From: Closterium sp. NIES-65
Taxonomy: Eukaryota; Streptophyta; Zygnematophyceae; Desmidiales; Closteriaceae
Assembly: GCA_948144175.1 (NCBI GenBank)
Contig: CANXME010002327.1
Span: 124,001-188,000 of the forward strand
Reading direction: 5' to 3'
Length of the DNA: 64,000 bases
The translations under genes were made by a program, and so were the position numbers. Each line of letters starts with the position of its first letter. Position 1 is the stretch's first letter. The notes under the pieces were generated by a model that did not search any database, was not told where the DNA came from, and saw only the letters and a program-made list of their open reading frames with translations. Shown here piece after piece: positions 54,211-62,584 of this stretch.

Positions 54211-56325
54211 TTGCGGAGCCAGATGCAGCCCCAGCGACGCCTGCGTGAGTCCCTCACGCCCCAGCAGCTGCGTGAGTGGTACGCTGGTTGGGGTTGTAGG
54301 GGTGGCGACGCTACTCCTACTTCCACTCCTGCTGCTTCTACTCGTGGTGGCGGCCAGATGCAGCTCCCGCGACCCTCTCGCGTGTCTCTCACGCCTCGCC
54401 AGCTTCGTGAGTGGTACGCTCAGAGTGGAGGGTCTCTCAGTGCTGTTCGCTGCTCTTACGTGATTCGCACTGGTACTGGGACTGGTCAGCCTTGTGGGAC
54501 ACGTAGTCATACACAGTCTCGCTGCTTCGCCCGTCTGAGCGACGCCTGGCGTACCGTGTTTGGCGACGAGGCTGAGCTTCCCGACTGGGTGGAGTTGCTT
54601 AGGCAGAGGGTAGATATATATGCTCTTGACTATGATGCTATTCTCACTGCCATGTATGCATTGCCTACTAGTGCTGACCGTGCCGGTCACCTGTGCGTCC
54701 CGCGTGACCCAGGTATAGGACCTGCTGCTCTAGCTACTGGTGAGGCTGCTGCTCTGGGTGCTAGTGAGTCTCCTGCTCCAGGTACAGGTGCGGCTGCTGC
54801 TCTAGGTGCTAGTGAGTCTGCTTCCTCAGGTGCGGGTGAGGCTGCGCTCTCAGGTACCGCGTTGGCTTCGGCCTCCCTCACCTTTACACTTGACTCTGGG
54901 GCTTCTCGCTCCTTCTTTCGGGACCGCACCACACTCACGCCGCTTGGTCGGCCGGTTGCTGTCTCCCTGGCTGACCCCTCTGGGGGTCCTGTCCTCGCTC
55001 ACTTCTCCACTGTCCTCCCGTGTCCGGCTGCCCCCTCGGGCACCCTGTCTGGCCTGTACCTCCCCTCGTTCTCGACGAACTTGGTGAGTGGTGCAGACCT
55101 AAAGGATGCGGGGGTTCACCAGTTCACTCCTGCGAGTCAACGGGTGACCCACTGCACGGACGCACGCACAGGCCGGCACCTGGCCACGTTCTCGCGTCGG
55201 CCGGGGTCGAGCCTCTACACCCTGACCACTGAGTCTCCTCCTGTCCCCGCGTCTGGTCAGGTAGCAGCGTCGGGTCAGGTGTTTGCTGCTGCGTCCAGGT
55301 CTGGTCCTGAGTCTGCCCCCTGTTCGTGTCGCCTCCTGTCTCACGAGACTCTTCTGTGGCACCACCGTCTAGGCCACCCCTCCTTGCCCCGTCTTCGGGG
55401 CATGGATTCCCGTGTCCTTGTCTCTGGTCTTCCCCAGTCTCTCCCTCCCCTTCCTTCGGGACCAGGACCTTCCTGTGTCCCCTGTGTCGAGGGGCGCCTC
55501 AGGGCTGCTCCTCACTCCTCCCAGTTTCCCCCGACAGAGGCTCCTCTGCAGACGCTTCACATGGACGTGTGGGGCCCGGCCCCCGTCCGTGGGCAGGGTC
55601 ACGAGCGCTACTTCCTGTTGGTGGTTGACGACTACTCGCGTTACACCTCAGTCTTCCCCTTGCGCAGCAAGGGTGCTGTCACTGAGGTGCTGATCGACTG
55701 GATTCGCGAGGCTCGTCTCCAGCTCAGGAGGAGCTTCGGCTCGGACTTTCCTGTTCTGCGTCTGCACTCTGACCGAGGTGGGGAGTTCTCCTCTCGCCTT
55801 CTGCGAGACTACTGTCGTGCACAGGGGATCCGCCAGACCTTTACGCTTCCGGACTCTCCACAGCAAAATGGGATTGCTGAGCGCCGCATTGGCATGGTCA
55901 TGGATGTCGCTCGTACGTCCATGATGCATGCGGCTGCCCCCCATTTTCTGTGGCCGTTTGCGGTTCGGTACGCGGCGCATCAGCTCAACCTTCACCCCAG
56001 GGTCTCTCGGCCCGCGATGTCCCCAGTGTTACTGTGGACGGGGAAGGTCGGCGATGCGTCTGCGTTCCGTGTCTGGGGATCTCGGGCGTTTGTCCGCGAC
56101 TTGTCTGCGGACAAGCTGTCCCCCCGTGCTGCTCCCTGTGTCTTCCTTGGCTTCCCCCCTGACGCTCCAGGGTGGCAGTTCTACCACCCCTCCTCTCGTC
56201 GTGTTCTGTCCTCCCAGGACGTCACGTTCGACGAGTCAGTCCCCTTCTACCGCCTCTTCCCCTACCGTACTCCTTCCCTCCCCCCCCCACCGGACTTCCT
56301 GGTGCCAGTTCCCCCCCCCCGGTAG
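54211..56325 (+). CDS. Copia G truncated gag, protease and integrase
   Basis: An uninterrupted 704-codon frame starts at ATG 54,211. It opens with two LREWY motifs (TPQQLREWYAGWG and TPRQLREWYAQSG), then a zinc-knuckle-like CSYVIRTG...CGTRSHTQSRC (CX13CX4HX4C). The protease is FTLDSGASRSFFRDR with the DSG triad intact. The HHCC finger is LLWHHRLGHPSLPRL...CVPCVEG. The integrase core has MDVWGPAPV, LHSDRGGEFSS and QQNGIAERR, all catalytic residues present, and its C-terminal block is VWGSRAFVRDLSADKL...GWQFYHPSSR. The frame ends at 56,325 in a C-rich run; sister copies continue DPLPPQ..., so a 1-base slip there is likely. The capsid region of gag is missing, so particle formation would need gag from another copy. 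It is the best-preserved integrase here. Confidence 0.9.
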   Translation: MRSQMQPQRRLRESLTPQQLREWYAGWGCRGGDATPTSTPAASTRGGGQMQLPRPSRVSLTPRQLREWYAQSGGSLSAVRCSYVIRTGTGTGQPCGTRSHTQSRCFARLSDAWRTVFGDEAELPDWVELLRQRVDIYALDYDAILTAMYALPTSADRAGHLCVPRDPGIGPAALATGEAAALGASESPAPGTGAAAALGASESASSGAGEAALSGTALASASLTFTLDSGASRSFFRDRTTLTPLGRPVAVSLADPSGGPVLAHFSTVLPCPAAPSGTLSGLYLPSFSTNLVSGADLKDAGVHQFTPASQRVTHCTDARTGRHLATFSRRPGSSLYTLTTESPPVPASGQVAASGQVFAAASRSGPESAPCSCRLLSHETLLWHHRLGHPSLPRLRGMDSRVLVSGLPQSLPPLPSGPGPSCVPCVEGRLRAAPHSSQFPPTEAPLQTLHMDVWGPAPVRGQGHERYFLLVVDDYSRYTSVFPLRSKGAVTEVLIDWIREARLQLRRSFGSDFPVLRLHSDRGGEFSSRLLRDYCRAQGIRQTFTLPDSPQQNGIAERRIGMVMDVARTSMMHAAAPHFLWPFAVRYAAHQLNLHPRVSRPAMSPVLLWTGKVGDASAFRVWGSRAFVRDLSADKLSPRAAPCVFLGFPPDAPGWQFYHPSSRRVLSSQDVTFDESVPFYRLFPYRTPSLPPPPDFLVPVPPPR

Positions 56326-57335
56326 ACCCCCTCCCCCCTCAGGTTCCTGCCCCTTCAGGTGTGTCCCAGGTAGACACAGTCGAGCCAGTCGAGGTTGCTG
56401 CTGAGTCTGGTCCTGCTGCGGGTGCAGAGTCTGGGGGTGCTACGCCTGCGGGTGCTGAGCTTGGGGGTGCTGCTGCTGGGGGTGCTGAGCCTGGGGGTGC
56501 GAGGCCGGGGGGTGCTGAGCTTGGGGGTGCTGCTGCTGGGGGTGCCTAGCCGGGGGGTGCTACGTCAGGAGCTGCTGAGCCTGGGGGTGCTGAGCATGGG
56601 GGTGCTGAGCCTGGAGGTGCGGAGCCTGCGACTGCTGGGCGGGAGCCGCTCTCTCCACAGGAGCTGCGCGAGTGGTTTGCTCGCCGCTGGAGGCGTGCTG
56701 CTGGAGCTGGAGCTTCTTTGCCTGCTGAGGGTGCTACCGGTCCCAGAGCTGCTGGGCCTGCGAGTCCTACTGGAGCTGGAGCTACTGAGTCTGGGGGTGC
56801 TGAGTCTAGAGCTGCTGAGCCTGGAGGTGCTGAGTCTGGAGCTGCTGAGCCTGGGGGTGCTACGTCTGGAGCTGCTGTGCCTGGGGGTGCTGAGTCTGGA
56901 GCTGCTGAGCCTGGGGTTTCTCCTGCTGCTGCGTCTCGCCGGGAGCCCCTCTCTCCACAGGAGCTGCGCGAGTGGTTTGCTCGCCGCTGGAGGAGTGCTG
57001 CCGGAGCTGGAGCTTCGTCGACCGTCGAGGGTGCTGGTGCTGCCGGTCCCGGAGCTGCTGGGCCTGCGGGTCCTACTGGAGCTGGAGCTGCTTAGGGTGT
57101 TGGTGCTGAGACTACTGCTGTCTGTCCTGGCGGTGGTTCTGCTGCTGGTGCTGCTGGAGGTCCTGCCGCTGGAGGTGTTGGTGGCGCTGGTGCTGTCGCT
57201 GAGGGTGCTGGTGCTGTCCCTGCTGAGTCTGGAGCTGCCGCGCGGCGTCGGCCGTACTTCGTTCCGCTCCTACAGCAGGTTCTTGGTCTTTCTCCTTCGG
57301 TAGAGTGTCCACAGCCTGTCCAGTCGCAGTCACTG
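56326..57335 (+). pseudogene. Copia G integrase-RT linker with two LREWF motifs
   Basis: In the RT frame the linker reads SGVSQVDTVEPVEVAAESG. AELGG/AEPGG pentapeptides follow, then SPQELREWFARRWRRAAGAG (about 56,651-56,700). A second pentapeptide block (AESGAAEPGGA) and a second SPQELREWFARRW (about 56,953-56,992) come next, so the motif plus its flank is duplicated. The stops are TAG at about 56,547 and 57,093. It ends in PYFVPLLQQVLGLS. Confidence 0.75.
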
Positions 57336-59489
57336 TTGGAGCCTTCCTCTCCTCTGCCTGCTCCCTCTCCTTACACTGGTCCTACTGGAGGTCTTGCTGA
57401 GCGTCGTGAGCCTGCGTCTCGTCCCGCGTCGCCGGTTCGTGCTGCTCGCGCTAGTGGTCGCGGTTCGCGTCAGCGTCCTCCTCCTGTCCCTGGCACGCAC
57501 CGGATGTCTCTGCGTCCGTCCACTGCTCCTCTGCGTGCCCCTTTGCCTTCTCCTCCTGAGTCCTCTCTTCCTGCGCTTGCCGACCCTGAGTCGGACTCTC
57601 TTCGTGCTGCCAGTCCTACTGTCACGCGTCTGCTTGCTACTGTCGTCACTGACCCCTCTTTTGAGTCCACTGCTGCGTCTGCTCTAGTCGCTGAGCTCGT
57701 TGACTTTGCTGCTCGCTGTCGTCTCGACTACGCTGCTAGTCTTGTTGCTGAGTCTGCGTCTGTCTGTCCTCCGTCCGTCGGGGGTGAGTGTGCTCTTGGC
57801 ACGGACGTCCTAGAGGACAGGCAGGAGGAGTTACAGTGTCTAGCGGCTGCTTCACCTCATCTCGCGTCTGTACTGCTTGCCCCTGAGGGAGACCCGGATG
57901 CACTAGACATCCCGACTCCGCGTTCTTACGCGGAGGCCGTAGAGGGTCCCTACTCCTCTCAGTGGCACGCAGCTATGGATGCAGAGATGGCTTCCTGGAA
58001 GTCCACAGGCACCTACGTTGACGCGGTTCCCCCTCCTGGGGCGAACATCGTCAGTGACATGTGGATCTTCAGGGTGAAGCGGCCGCCGGGCTCTCCACCT
58101 GTCTTCAAGGCATGGTACGTTGCTCGTGGCTTCAGTCAGCGGCAGGGAGTTGACTACTTTCAGACCTTCTCTCCCACCCCGAAGATGACCACTCTTCGGG
58201 TGCTGCTGCACATAGCCGCTCAGCGCGACTACGAGCTTCACTCTCTCGACTTCAGCACTGCGTTCCTGCAGGGTAGCCTGCATGAGGAGATCTGGCTGCG
58301 CCGTCCACCTGGCTTCACTGGGACTTTCCCTCCTGGCACCCAGTGGAGCCTCCGACGGCCAGTCTACGGTCTCCGCCAGGCACCGCGTGAGTGGCACGAC
58401 ACACTGAGGACTACGCTTGCGGCTCTTGGGTTTGCTCCTTCTACTGCTGACCCGTCGCTGTTTCTGTGCACCGACACTTCACTGCCGCCGTTCTACATCC
58501 TCGTGTACGTCGACGACTTGGTCTTTCCCACAGCGGACACTGCTGGACTCGCCTACGTGAAGTCCGAACTGCTGAAGAGACACACGTGCACAGACCTGGG
58601 TGAACTGCGCAGCTACCTTGGCTTGCAGATCACTCGGGACAGAGCACGCCGCACCATTACCTTGACTCAGTCACACATGGTGCAGCAGGTCCTTCAGCGC
58701 TTTGGCTTCACGTACTCCTCGCCTCAGGCCACTCCTCTGCCTACTCGCCACTCACTCTCAGCTCTGCCTTCGGATGAGTCCGTAGAGTCGAGTGGTCTGT
58801 ATGCAGAGCTTGTTGGCTGCCTCATGTACCTGATGACCTGCACACGACCTGACCTTGCATACCCTCTGAGCATTCTTGCACGCTATGTTGCTCCTGGGAG
58901 ACACAGACCAGAGCACATGGCTGCAGCGAAGAGGGTATTGCGCTACCTGTGCAGTACGTCGGGCATGGGGCTAGTGCTTGGAGGGCGGAGTCCAGTGGTC
59001 CTTACCGGCCACGCGGACGCTTCTTGGGCTGACGACCAGGCTACGCAGCGGTCGTCACAGGGTTACACCTTCAGCCTTGGTTCCGGCTCTGTCTCGTGGC
59101 GGTCTACTCGCTCGTCTTCGGTTCTCGGCTCCAGTTGTGAGGCTGAGATCTACGCCGGGGCCATGGCTGCACAGGAGCTTCGCTGGCTCACTTACCTGCT
59201 GACTGACCTTGGAGAGCCACCTCGTTCTCCTCCAGTACTGTACGTAGACAACAAGGCCATGCTGGCCTTGTGTCGAGAGCAGCGCTTGGAGCACAGAACG
59301 AAGTACATTGCTCTCCGCTACTTCCTTGCTCGTGAGCTGCAGCAGCGTGGTCAGTTGCGACTTGCGTACGTGGCCTCTGAGGCCAACACTGCTGATGTGT
59401 TCACCAAGGCACTCGCGCCTTGTGACCATCAGCGCTTTTGCACCCAGCTGGGTCTCGTGCCTGTCTTGCCTCACTTGCTCTCCTCTTGA
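57336..59489 (+). CDS. Copia G reverse transcriptase-RNase H
   Basis: This uninterrupted frame of 717 codons from ATG 57,336 is probably the C-terminal part of the polyprotein rather than a separate gene. RT blocks are WIFRVKRPPGS, YVARGFSQRQG, LDFSTAFLQG, VYGLRQAPREWHD and YVDDLVFPT, with both catalytic Asp residues present; FPT replaces FAT after the box. RNase H has TGHADASWADD, SCEAEIYAGAM, YVDNKAMLAL, RYFLARELQQRGQLR and ANTADVFTKAL. It closes with LLSS. It is separated from the upstream frame by one shift and two linker stops. Confidence 0.9.
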   Translation: MEPSSPLPAPSPYTGPTGGLAERREPASRPASPVRAARASGRGSRQRPPPVPGTHRMSLRPSTAPLRAPLPSPPESSLPALADPESDSLRAASPTVTRLLATVVTDPSFESTAASALVAELVDFAARCRLDYAASLVAESASVCPPSVGGECALGTDVLEDRQEELQCLAAASPHLASVLLAPEGDPDALDIPTPRSYAEAVEGPYSSQWHAAMDAEMASWKSTGTYVDAVPPPGANIVSDMWIFRVKRPPGSPPVFKAWYVARGFSQRQGVDYFQTFSPTPKMTTLRVLLHIAAQRDYELHSLDFSTAFLQGSLHEEIWLRRPPGFTGTFPPGTQWSLRRPVYGLRQAPREWHDTLRTTLAALGFAPSTADPSLFLCTDTSLPPFYILVYVDDLVFPTADTAGLAYVKSELLKRHTCTDLGELRSYLGLQITRDRARRTITLTQSHMVQQVLQRFGFTYSSPQATPLPTRHSLSALPSDESVESSGLYAELVGCLMYLMTCTRPDLAYPLSILARYVAPGRHRPEHMAAAKRVLRYLCSTSGMGLVLGGRSPVVLTGHADASWADDQATQRSSQGYTFSLGSGSVSWRSTRSSSVLGSSCEAEIYAGAMAAQELRWLTYLLTDLGEPPRSPPVLYVDNKAMLALCREQRLEHRTKYIALRYFLARELQQRGQLRLAYVASEANTADVFTKALAPCDHQRFCTQLGLVPVLPHLLSS

Positions 59490-59695
59490 CTTCACTTGTA
59501 CTGTGACATATATATATACCTGCTCTTGCTTGTCTAGTTTTATATATATGTCTGTACTCCTGCATGTGAACTGGCCTCTGGCCCTGCTCTTGTGCTCGGA
59601 CTGTGTGGTGACTTTGTGATCCACCCTGAGCTTGCTTTGCTTTGCTTGACTGGTCTTGTGACCCCTTGTTCTCCCCCACTTTGCCTATGGGGGTG

Positions 59696-59827
59696 TGTTA
59701 AACATTATATATGTTCTGCTTGTGTAGGCTACAGTGGGTTAGCCTATAGGGGGTACACAATTCTAGGGTTTCCTACTTGTACTCATTTCACTGCTAGTTC
59801 ATTCATTCCTGTTCGCTTATTCTCACA
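59696..59827 (+). repeat. 3' LTR of copia G
   Basis: This 132-bp LTR is preceded by the tract ATGGGGGTG and the conserved 3' block (about 59,588-59,640). The duplication GAGCT follows. Confidence 0.95.
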
Positions 59828-59832
59828 GAGCT

Positions 59833-60926
59833 ACCTCGCTGGCAGTCACCTGAGTATTCAACGGTACACGTCAATGCCGTCACCATGAAACGGGCTGTCG
59901 CTGCTGGAGCCGACGTGTACGCAGTAGACATTTTAGTGGTAGAGGGAGCAGAGCAGCCGAGTGATTTCACGAAACTGCTGGCAGCGGTACCGCCCGAACT
60001 ACAGTAACTGTTGAAACGATACCCCGGGATTTTTCCCGACGACTTACCGGAAGGACTGCCACCTCTGCGAGCACATGACCACCGAATAGAATTAGAATCG
60101 GGGGCACAGCCAACTGTACAGCGCCAGTTCAGACTGACACAACCCGAGCTCGACGAGCTGAGGAAGCAGTTAGATTACTTGTTAGAGAAGAAATTCATCC
60201 GATTGAGCTCGTCACCGTTCGCCGCACCGATACTGTTCACGCCGAAAAAAGACGGAGGGTTTCGCATGTGCATCGATTACCGAGCGCTCAACAGGGTAAC
60301 TGTCAAGTCGCGGTACCCCTTTCCCCGCACCGACGAACTGATTGACCAACTGCGAACAGCACGGGTTTTTTTGAAAGTAGATTTACGGGGGGGTTACCAT
60401 CAGATTAGGGTCGAACCATCAGACTGCGCCAAAACAACTTTCCGGACTAGATACGGGTCATTCGAGTACACAGTGATGCCCTTCGGGCTGACCAACACAC
60501 CAGCGACATTTCAAATGACCATGAACGAGCCGTTTAGGCCACTTTTAGATAAATGCGTGATAGTTTACCTCGACGACATCCTCGTCTACAGTCGCGACAA
60601 GCAGCAGCACTTAGCAGATCTGGAAGCTGTGTTTAGGATTTTAGACGAGCATCGACTATTGACCAAGGGTTCCAAGTGCGAGTTTTTTCAGGACAGGCTA
60701 GAGTTTTTGGGGCACGTTATTTCGGAGGCTGGGGTCAAAATTGACCCGAAGAAGTTAGACACGGTCAAAGCCTGGCACCCCCCGACGAATATCACGGAAC
60801 TACAGAGCTTTTTGGGGTTCGTCAATTACGTGCGTCCGTTCGTCCCCGACATGGCACGATTAACTGCGCCGCTGACGGACTTGTTATGGAATGGGGTCGC
60901 TTTTACGTGGGGGGAGACAGAGCATG
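59833..60926 (+). pseudogene. Gypsy D reverse transcriptase
   Basis: After copia G the D spacer resumes (MKRAVAAGADVYAVD-like) with a TAA at about 60,005 in place of Gln. From 60,011 the frame is open through RT: GAQPTVQRQFRLTQPELDEL, FTPKKDGGFRMCIDYRALN, VDLRGGYHQIRVEPSD, YTVMPFGLTNTPATFQ, the catalytic box IVYLDDILVYS, and the thumb and connection (DRLEFLGHVISEAGVKIDPK, NITELQSFLGFVNYVRPFVP). It is cut by element H at the target CATGC (60,923-60,927). All RT catalytic Asp residues are present, and it is the best gypsy RT in the window. Confidence 0.92.
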
Positions 60927-60927
60927 C

Positions 60928-61069
60928 TGTCAGAATATTATGTTTCTCTAGTCTGCAGTGGGGTACTCTATAGTGAGTACAACCCTTTTAGGGTTTGCTA
61001 TATGTATCCCAATGTTTGCTAGTGAACCCCCTCCTCTTCTCTCTTCCTTCCACTCCTCATTTATTCACA
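60928..61069 (+). repeat. 5' LTR of element H
   Basis: This 142-bp LTR begins TGTCAGAATATTATG and ends TTATTCACA. It is related to the solo LTR at 8,678-8,808. Confidence 0.95.
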
Positions 61070-61086
61070 TGGTATCAGAGTATCTA
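61070..61086 (+). other. Primer-binding site of element H
   Basis: TGGTATCAGAGTATCTA follows the LTR directly. Its first 11 bases match the initiator Met-tRNA complement without the 1-base loss seen in A, B, C and G. Confidence 0.8.
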
Positions 61087-61129
61087 TGCTTCTGGCCTGT
61101 GGGCCCACCTAACTGCTTCCGCTGCTACT

Positions 61130-62460
61130 CTGTGTTTTGCACGCCCCGTGGCGTGCCCCTCGCGCGACCCTTAGTGGCCCCTACGCCACCCCTCGCGGCC
61201 CCGTCACCGCCCTTCTCGGCCCTTCGCGGCCCCTTCGCGGCCCCGTTGCCGCCCCCTTCAGGCCCCTCGCGGCCCCTTCGCGGCCTGTCGCTGCCCTTCC
61301 AGGCCCCTCGCGGCCCCTTCGCGGCCCCGTCGCCGCCCCTATCGGCCCCGTCGCCGCCGCTAGCGGCCCCGTCGCAGACCTCTCAGGCCCCTCGCGGCCC
61401 CTTCGCGGCCCCGTTGCTGCCCCTATCGGCCCCATCACCGCCGCCAGCGGCCCCGTCGCCGACCCTAGCGGCCCCGTCGCCGCCTCAATCGGCCCCGTCG
61501 CCGCCGCCAGCGGCCCCGTCACTGACCCTAGCGGCCCCGTCGCCGCCCCTATCGGCCCCGTCGCCGCCCCTATCGGCCCCGTCGCCGCCTCCAGCGGCCC
61601 CGTCGCCGCCACTTGCGGCCCCGTCGCCGCCCCTTTCGGCCCTTCCTCGACCCTGCCCCGGCCCTGCCCCGGCCATGCTCCGTCGCCAGTCGCGGCGCAC
61701 CGGGGGCACGTGCACCGCCCCCCCCCCCCCCCCCCTCTTTTCCCGTTGCCTGTCGAGGCAACCTGAGGGGGCCGCGTGCGGGAGGGGCAACTTGGGGGAG
61801 GGGGGCGAGCGCCGCCCCTTCTGCCGCCTGTTTTGGCGCCCTGGGAGGCCGTGCGTCGCCCCCCCCCCCCCCGTAACCACCCTACCCGCCGTCCCGCCCT
61901 GCCCTGTGTTAGGGTCTGGGGGTGGCGAGTAGGGGGTGGCGGGTCTGCGGTCTCCCCTGCTCCTCCTCCTCCTCTGTCTCCCACTGCTGCAGCTGCCGCT
62001 GAGGGGGGTGGGTGTGTGGGAGTCGACGGAGTGGTTCTAGGGGGTGGGGTGTGAGTGAACCTAGGGTGCAGCAAGGGGTGTGTGAAATGGGGGTGGGATA
62101 GTTTGGGGAGGTTGAATGGGGTGGCCGCCGTGAAGCCCGCAGCTCCAGTCGCCCGTGAGACCGTTGCGCCAGTCGCCCGTGAGCCCGTTGCGCCAGTCGC
62201 CCGTGAGCCCGTTGCTCCAGTCGCCCGTGAGTCCGTTGCTCCTGCCGCTCAGAGTTAGCCGCAGAGCCAGTTACTCCAGTAGCCCGTGTGCCAGTTGCTC
62301 CAGTTGCCAGTGTGCCAGTTGCTCCAGTTGCCCGTGTGCCAGTTGCTCCAGTTGCGCCGTGTGCCAGCAGCTTCAGCTGCCGCCCACTACCTCCTCTCCT
62401 CTCATAGTCCCTCCTCCTCCACACTTGCCCTCTGCGATAGCCTCTAGCTTTGCTTACATT
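61130..62460 (+). repeat. Internal GC-rich, non-coding body of element H
   Basis: A degenerate array of GGCCCCGTCGCCGCCCCTATC-type units (about 61,190-61,640) is followed by C-homopolymer runs near 61,720 and 61,860. Last is an array of CGCCCGTGAGCCCGTTGC/CCAGTTGCTCCAGTTGC units (about 62,140-62,380). The many open frames on both strands are low-complexity and I do not call them genes. Confidence 0.75.
61745..61762 (+). other. Leader hairpin of element H
   Basis: GTTGCCT-GTCG-AGGCAAC is the counterpart of the G hairpin, with the third stem pair changed from C-G to T-A on both arms and identical loop and CTGAGGGGGCCGC flank. The stem is therefore kept despite sequence change. Confidence 0.6.
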
Positions 62461-62488
62461 TGTGAACTTTAAACTATTGCTTCTTGTA

Positions 62489-62584
62489 CTTGTGCTCAGA
62501 ATGTGTGGTGACATTGTGATCCACCCTGAGCTTGTTCTGCTTTGCTTGTTGTGCTGATTACACCCCACTTTGACTATGGGGGTG
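62489..62584 (+). other. Conserved copia 3' block and polypurine tract in element H
   Basis: CTTGTGCTCAGAATGTGTGG, then TGACATTGTGATCCACCCTG and AGCTTG, repeat the 3' untranslated block of A, B, C, F and G. It ends with ATGGGGGTG at the 3' LTR. Retention in an element without genes suggests a cis role. Confidence 0.7.

Larger units (their letters stand above)
53042..59827 (+). mobile_element. Ty1/copia LTR retrotransposon G, complete ends, gag N-terminus missing
   Basis: This 6,786-bp plus-strand element has 132-bp LTRs (53,042-53,173 and 59,696-59,827) that differ at two positions. The target duplication is GAGCT (53,037-53,041 and 59,828-59,832), and removal restores gypsy D protease and spacer exactly as seen contiguous at 1-444. 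It has PBS, leader with hairpin, short gag C-terminus, protease, integrase, linker, RT and RNase H. The capsid-like gag part found in A, B and C (the MATPSV...LLE segment) is absent. The few lesions are a frame change in a C run near 56,315 and TAGs at about 56,547 and 57,093 in the linker. Confidence 0.95.

Noticed and set aside
61130-62400. Several 60-320-codon frames in element H
   Set aside because: They are Pro/Ala/Gly low-complexity reading of GC-rich repeats on both strands, with no domain.
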